From: Isochrysis galbana
Taxonomy: Eukaryota > Haptophyta > Isochrysidales > Isochrysidaceae
Direction: 5' to 3'
Length of the DNA: 64,000 bases
Assembly: GCA_018136815.1 (NCBI GenBank)
Contig: CM030932.1
Location: 10,337,027 to 10,401,026 of the forward strand
The notes beneath the pieces were generated by a model. That model made no database searches and was not told the origin of the DNA. It saw only the letters and a program-made list of their open reading frames with translations. Below, piece after piece: positions 61,748 through 64,000 of the stretch; positions within the stretch are counted from its first letter, which is position 1, and the number at the start of each line of letters is the position of its first letter. The position numbers and the translations under genes are program-made.

Positions 61748-62874
61748 GGAATCCTTCCAGAGGATGATCTTCACCCTGGAAAGACTCGGGCTTGGACCTG
61801 CCCTCCATGGGCTCCGGCGGCGAAGGCGGAGATGATGGCGGCGGGGCCGCAGTGAGATCAGGAGGCGAGGCGAGGGAGGGCATCACCTCCCCCTGTGAAG
61901 GTGGTGGTGGATGACCGTCCGGAGAGAGGAAAGGGGCAGGGCAGGCATGATGCCCGACTCTGCAGAGGTGGGGGTGACCCCCATTGAGACGTCCAGCGCG
62001 GGACGCACCGGGAAGGATTCTACACCTGACGAATTGGAGTGGCCCACAAGGCCTGAGGGCAATGAGGAAGGGGCGAAGCCGGCGGCAGGCGCGGCGAGGG
62101 AGACCACTTCGGAGGTGCTGACGGGCTGAAGCCCGTCAGCAGAGGAAGGCGGGCAGGCGGGCTTGAGCGAGGGCGAGGACGGCGGCGAGAACGACATGGA
62201 ACGAGCGGCGAGAGGCGAGGGCGAGTGAGAGGAGGCTGTGAAGGCAGGGCTGGCGAGGCGAGGCGAGTTTGTTGGGTACGAGTGTTACGAGAGCGAGAGC
62301 GACGAGAGCGAGAGCGACGACGGATGACGACTGACGACAGGACGACGGACAGAGACACCCAGGAAAACACCCCGACTCTCGCCCCACGACTTTCTCACAT
62401 AACTCGACTGAAATCAAACCCAAACACTCCGATCAGACAACGACGGACACGATCAAAGGGCGATCTGTCGGCGATCTTGTCTGGAACGGGAATCGCACCA
62501 TAACGGAATCGAGGGCAATCTTGCTACGCAGGATTCCAAGAGACCTACCAAATAAGACGAAAGGAGTGCGATGTGCCTAAGGGGGAGATGCGAAGAGGTC
62601 GCAAATTAAACCTGATTGCCCCCAGAAGCAGATAAAGAATCCGCAGGGGAGATAGCAAATTAAACCTATCTGCGAGGCGCCTGGGAGGAAGAAAGGTGGG
62701 GAAACTTCCCTTCTCTTTCGAGAGGAAGAGAGAGGGCGCTCCACAACCCACGATCCCATGCATCCAAGCGAAGCTTTTGACCGAGAACGAGAGAAAGCAG
62801 AGAATTATAACGATAAATGCCGAACGACGAAGAGAAGAGCGAAGCCTAACGAGTGTCGATTCGCGAATGCGACA
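61748..62874 (-). repeat. 5' LTR and leader of element C
   Basis: 62028-62874 matches the 3' LTR. The LTR start TGTCGCATTC is at 62874 and ATTTT (62875-62879) would be the target-site flank. The inner LTR end lies somewhere in 61748-62028, and I could not place it because the other LTR is cut by a gap. A primer-binding site was not recognised. Confidence 0.8.
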
Positions 62875-62879
62875 ATTTT

Positions 62880-64000
62880 ATCCGGTTCTGTTCTGGAGAG
62901 AGCGCGAGCGATGGCGTCGCTCTCTCTCCTTTCGGCCGCCCTGGTCACCATGATGGTGCCAGGGCGATATGGAGCTGCTGCACGGGATGGGATGGCCCCC
63001 TCCAGGCCCATCCCAGTGGATCGCGCCCGCCTGTCGTGTCTGCGCGCGCTCGTTGAGCCGCTGCAGCCGAAAACCCTCCCCTCCTCGCTCAGCCGTATGG
63101 CTGCAGCGATGGAACAAGGAGTGGGGGGCCTGTTTGGAGGGGCCCATGGCCCCCCCCATGGCCCCATTGGGTCACTCCCACTTGGGTCTGCCCCCTTCAC
63201 CGGCCTCGCTGCCAATTCTCCTCGCTCGCGCGTGCTCGTTGAGCCGCTGCGGCCGGAACCCCCCCCCTTCTCACCAGATCGTATGTTCGACCGGATGAAG
63301 TGGGGTGTGGGGGGGCCATGTGAGGCCACTCATAGTGGCTCACATGACCCCATTGGGCCACTCCCATTTGGTCTGACCCACCGCCCTTTTGCTCGCAGCT
63401 CGCGACTGTTTTTCGCGCTCGATCCGACCATCTGGGCGACTCTCTATGCGATCCGACTCGTCCCACTCGCTTTCCATCATACCTCCCCACTCCTCATGGG
63501 TTGATGAGGGCTTCTTCCCAACCCCCAAAAGAGGGGGATTGTGGGAGGAGATTAAGGTGGCTTGGGCAATGCACCTTCTCCGTTGTGGAAAATCTGACCT
63601 TCCAATTCGTAGTCGCCGTCGCCTGATTTGCCGCCGCGTATCTCGATCCATGGACTCGGCCACATTTCACAACATCTTCTCTCTTCTTCTCCTTATGGGA
63701 AGAAAATTGTGGGGATTACTGAAGCAATGCCAGGAAGGAATGCTCATAAATCATCATCATCCTCGCTCTCGAGCACCATGGTGCCGAGCATGGTCACATT
63801 TCTCGTCTATCCTGCGCCCACGTTGGCTCTGCTGGCCGGGTCGACCGGTAACCGGGGGGCGCGTGCGCGCGGGAAGGCGGGCTACATCCCCCGGGCATCC
63901 TCGCCACTGTCTTTCCTGTGGCCCCCTCAAGGGGTCCTAGGCATGACCTGGCGGACCTATACATCCCCGGCACCAACTGCCCATTGGCAGCCTCAAGGAC
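62880..64000. other. Flanking DNA with a diverged tandem repeat (about 190 bp period)
   Basis: GCTCGTTGAGCCGCTGC recurs at about 63047 and 63233, followed in both by a polyC patch, a CGTATG block, GTGGGG-type G-runs, and ATTGGG-CACTCCCA. No gene is clear; the open frames over it follow the repeat. From 63500 to the end I see nothing recognisable. Confidence 0.5.

Larger units (their letters stand above)
49288..62874 (-). mobile_element. Ty3/gypsy chromovirus with methyltransferase domain, element C (about 13.6 kb)
   Basis: Minus strand from 62874: 5' LTR, gag (61482-58444), methyltransferase polyprotein part (58443-56230), protease (56512-55562), RT-RNaseH (55637-53235), integrase-chromodomain (53112-51590), purine tract and 3' LTR (50135-49288, cut by a gap). 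LTRs start TGTCGCATTC. Pol is of the same broad clade as element A/B, but clearly a different family with unrelated LTRs. At least four frame breaks or stops separate the genes. Some may be decay or sequence error, and the gag UAG may be functional. At over 13 kb it is large for Ty3/gypsy. Confidence 0.92.

Noticed and set aside
51590-62874. Element C as an endogenous giant-virus or phage insertion because of the methyltransferase
   Set aside because: Gag-, protease-, RT-, RNaseH-, integrase- and chromodomain coding with paired LTRs shows a Ty3/gypsy retrotransposon; only the methyltransferase domain has phage-like affinity.
62758-63504. 248-codon plus-strand frame at the edge of element C
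   Set aside because: It starts inside the LTR, runs through the boundary at 62874 and then follows a repeat; not a gene.

Overview
The window reads as nuclear DNA of a flagellated, probably photosynthetic microalga or related protist. It is GC-rich, carries short GT-AG introns (84-207 bp), (GA)n tracts and homopolymer runs, and is dominated by decayed transposable elements. The lineage clues are an axonemal dynein p28 light chain (flagellum), a homologue of the plant NEOXANTHIN-DEFICIENT 1 protein, and a phytochelatin synthase. The exact group (haptophyte, prasinophyte, other) cannot be fixed from this window. Three runs of exactly 100 N (14811-14910, 31469-31568, 49188-49287) are scaffold gaps.

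Layout. 1-5562: 3' part of a Ty3/gypsy chromovirus (element A, + strand): RT-RNaseH-integrase-chromodomain with one internal TAG, then a 1.39 kb LTR. 5.9-6.1 kb: a 183 bp MITE with an 8 bp target duplication. 6.85-8.36 kb: a membrane/coiled-coil protein. 10.75-11.59 kb: intact two-exon DNALI1/p28 (-). 12-13.6 kb: more copies of the same MITE and a hAT transposase C-terminus. 15.96-25.25 kb: a second, badly frameshifted copy (element B, -) of the element A family, followed to 26.15 kb by scrambled LTR, RT and gag-like pieces. 27.7-29.1 kb: phytochelatin synthase (-) with two apparent frameshifts. 29.7-30.6 kb: an LTR piece abutting a foreign integrase piece. 31.69-33.72 kb: a five-exon gene whose N-terminus is an McrB-type (MrcB_N/DUF3578) domain. 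37.3-38.2 kb: hypothetical protein. 38.7-42.7 kb: two opposed piggyBac transposases and a possible third piece. 43.2-44.6 kb: NXD1-like protein with a membrane tail. 45.3-49 kb: LINE fragments, a two-exon TLC-domain protein and a copia fragment. 49.29-62.87 kb: a long Ty3/gypsy element (element C, -) with both LTRs partly visible.

The main discovery candidate is in the gypsy elements. Between gag and protease, element C carries an open domain with the signatures of phage/bacterial cytosine DNA methyltransferases (motif I, an HPPCT motif IV, ENP, RSRTY). Element B, a different family, carries the same domain at the same place, but frameshifted through the PPC motif. The inferred order is gag - methyltransferase - protease - RT - RNaseH - integrase - chromodomain. 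In element C, gag and the methyltransferase share one frame separated by a single UAG. The same window holds a spliced host-type gene with an MrcB_N domain, the fold that binds modified cytosine in bacterial McrBC. A methylation 'writer' riding on retroelements next to a possible methylation 'reader' is worth following up; the functional link is inference.
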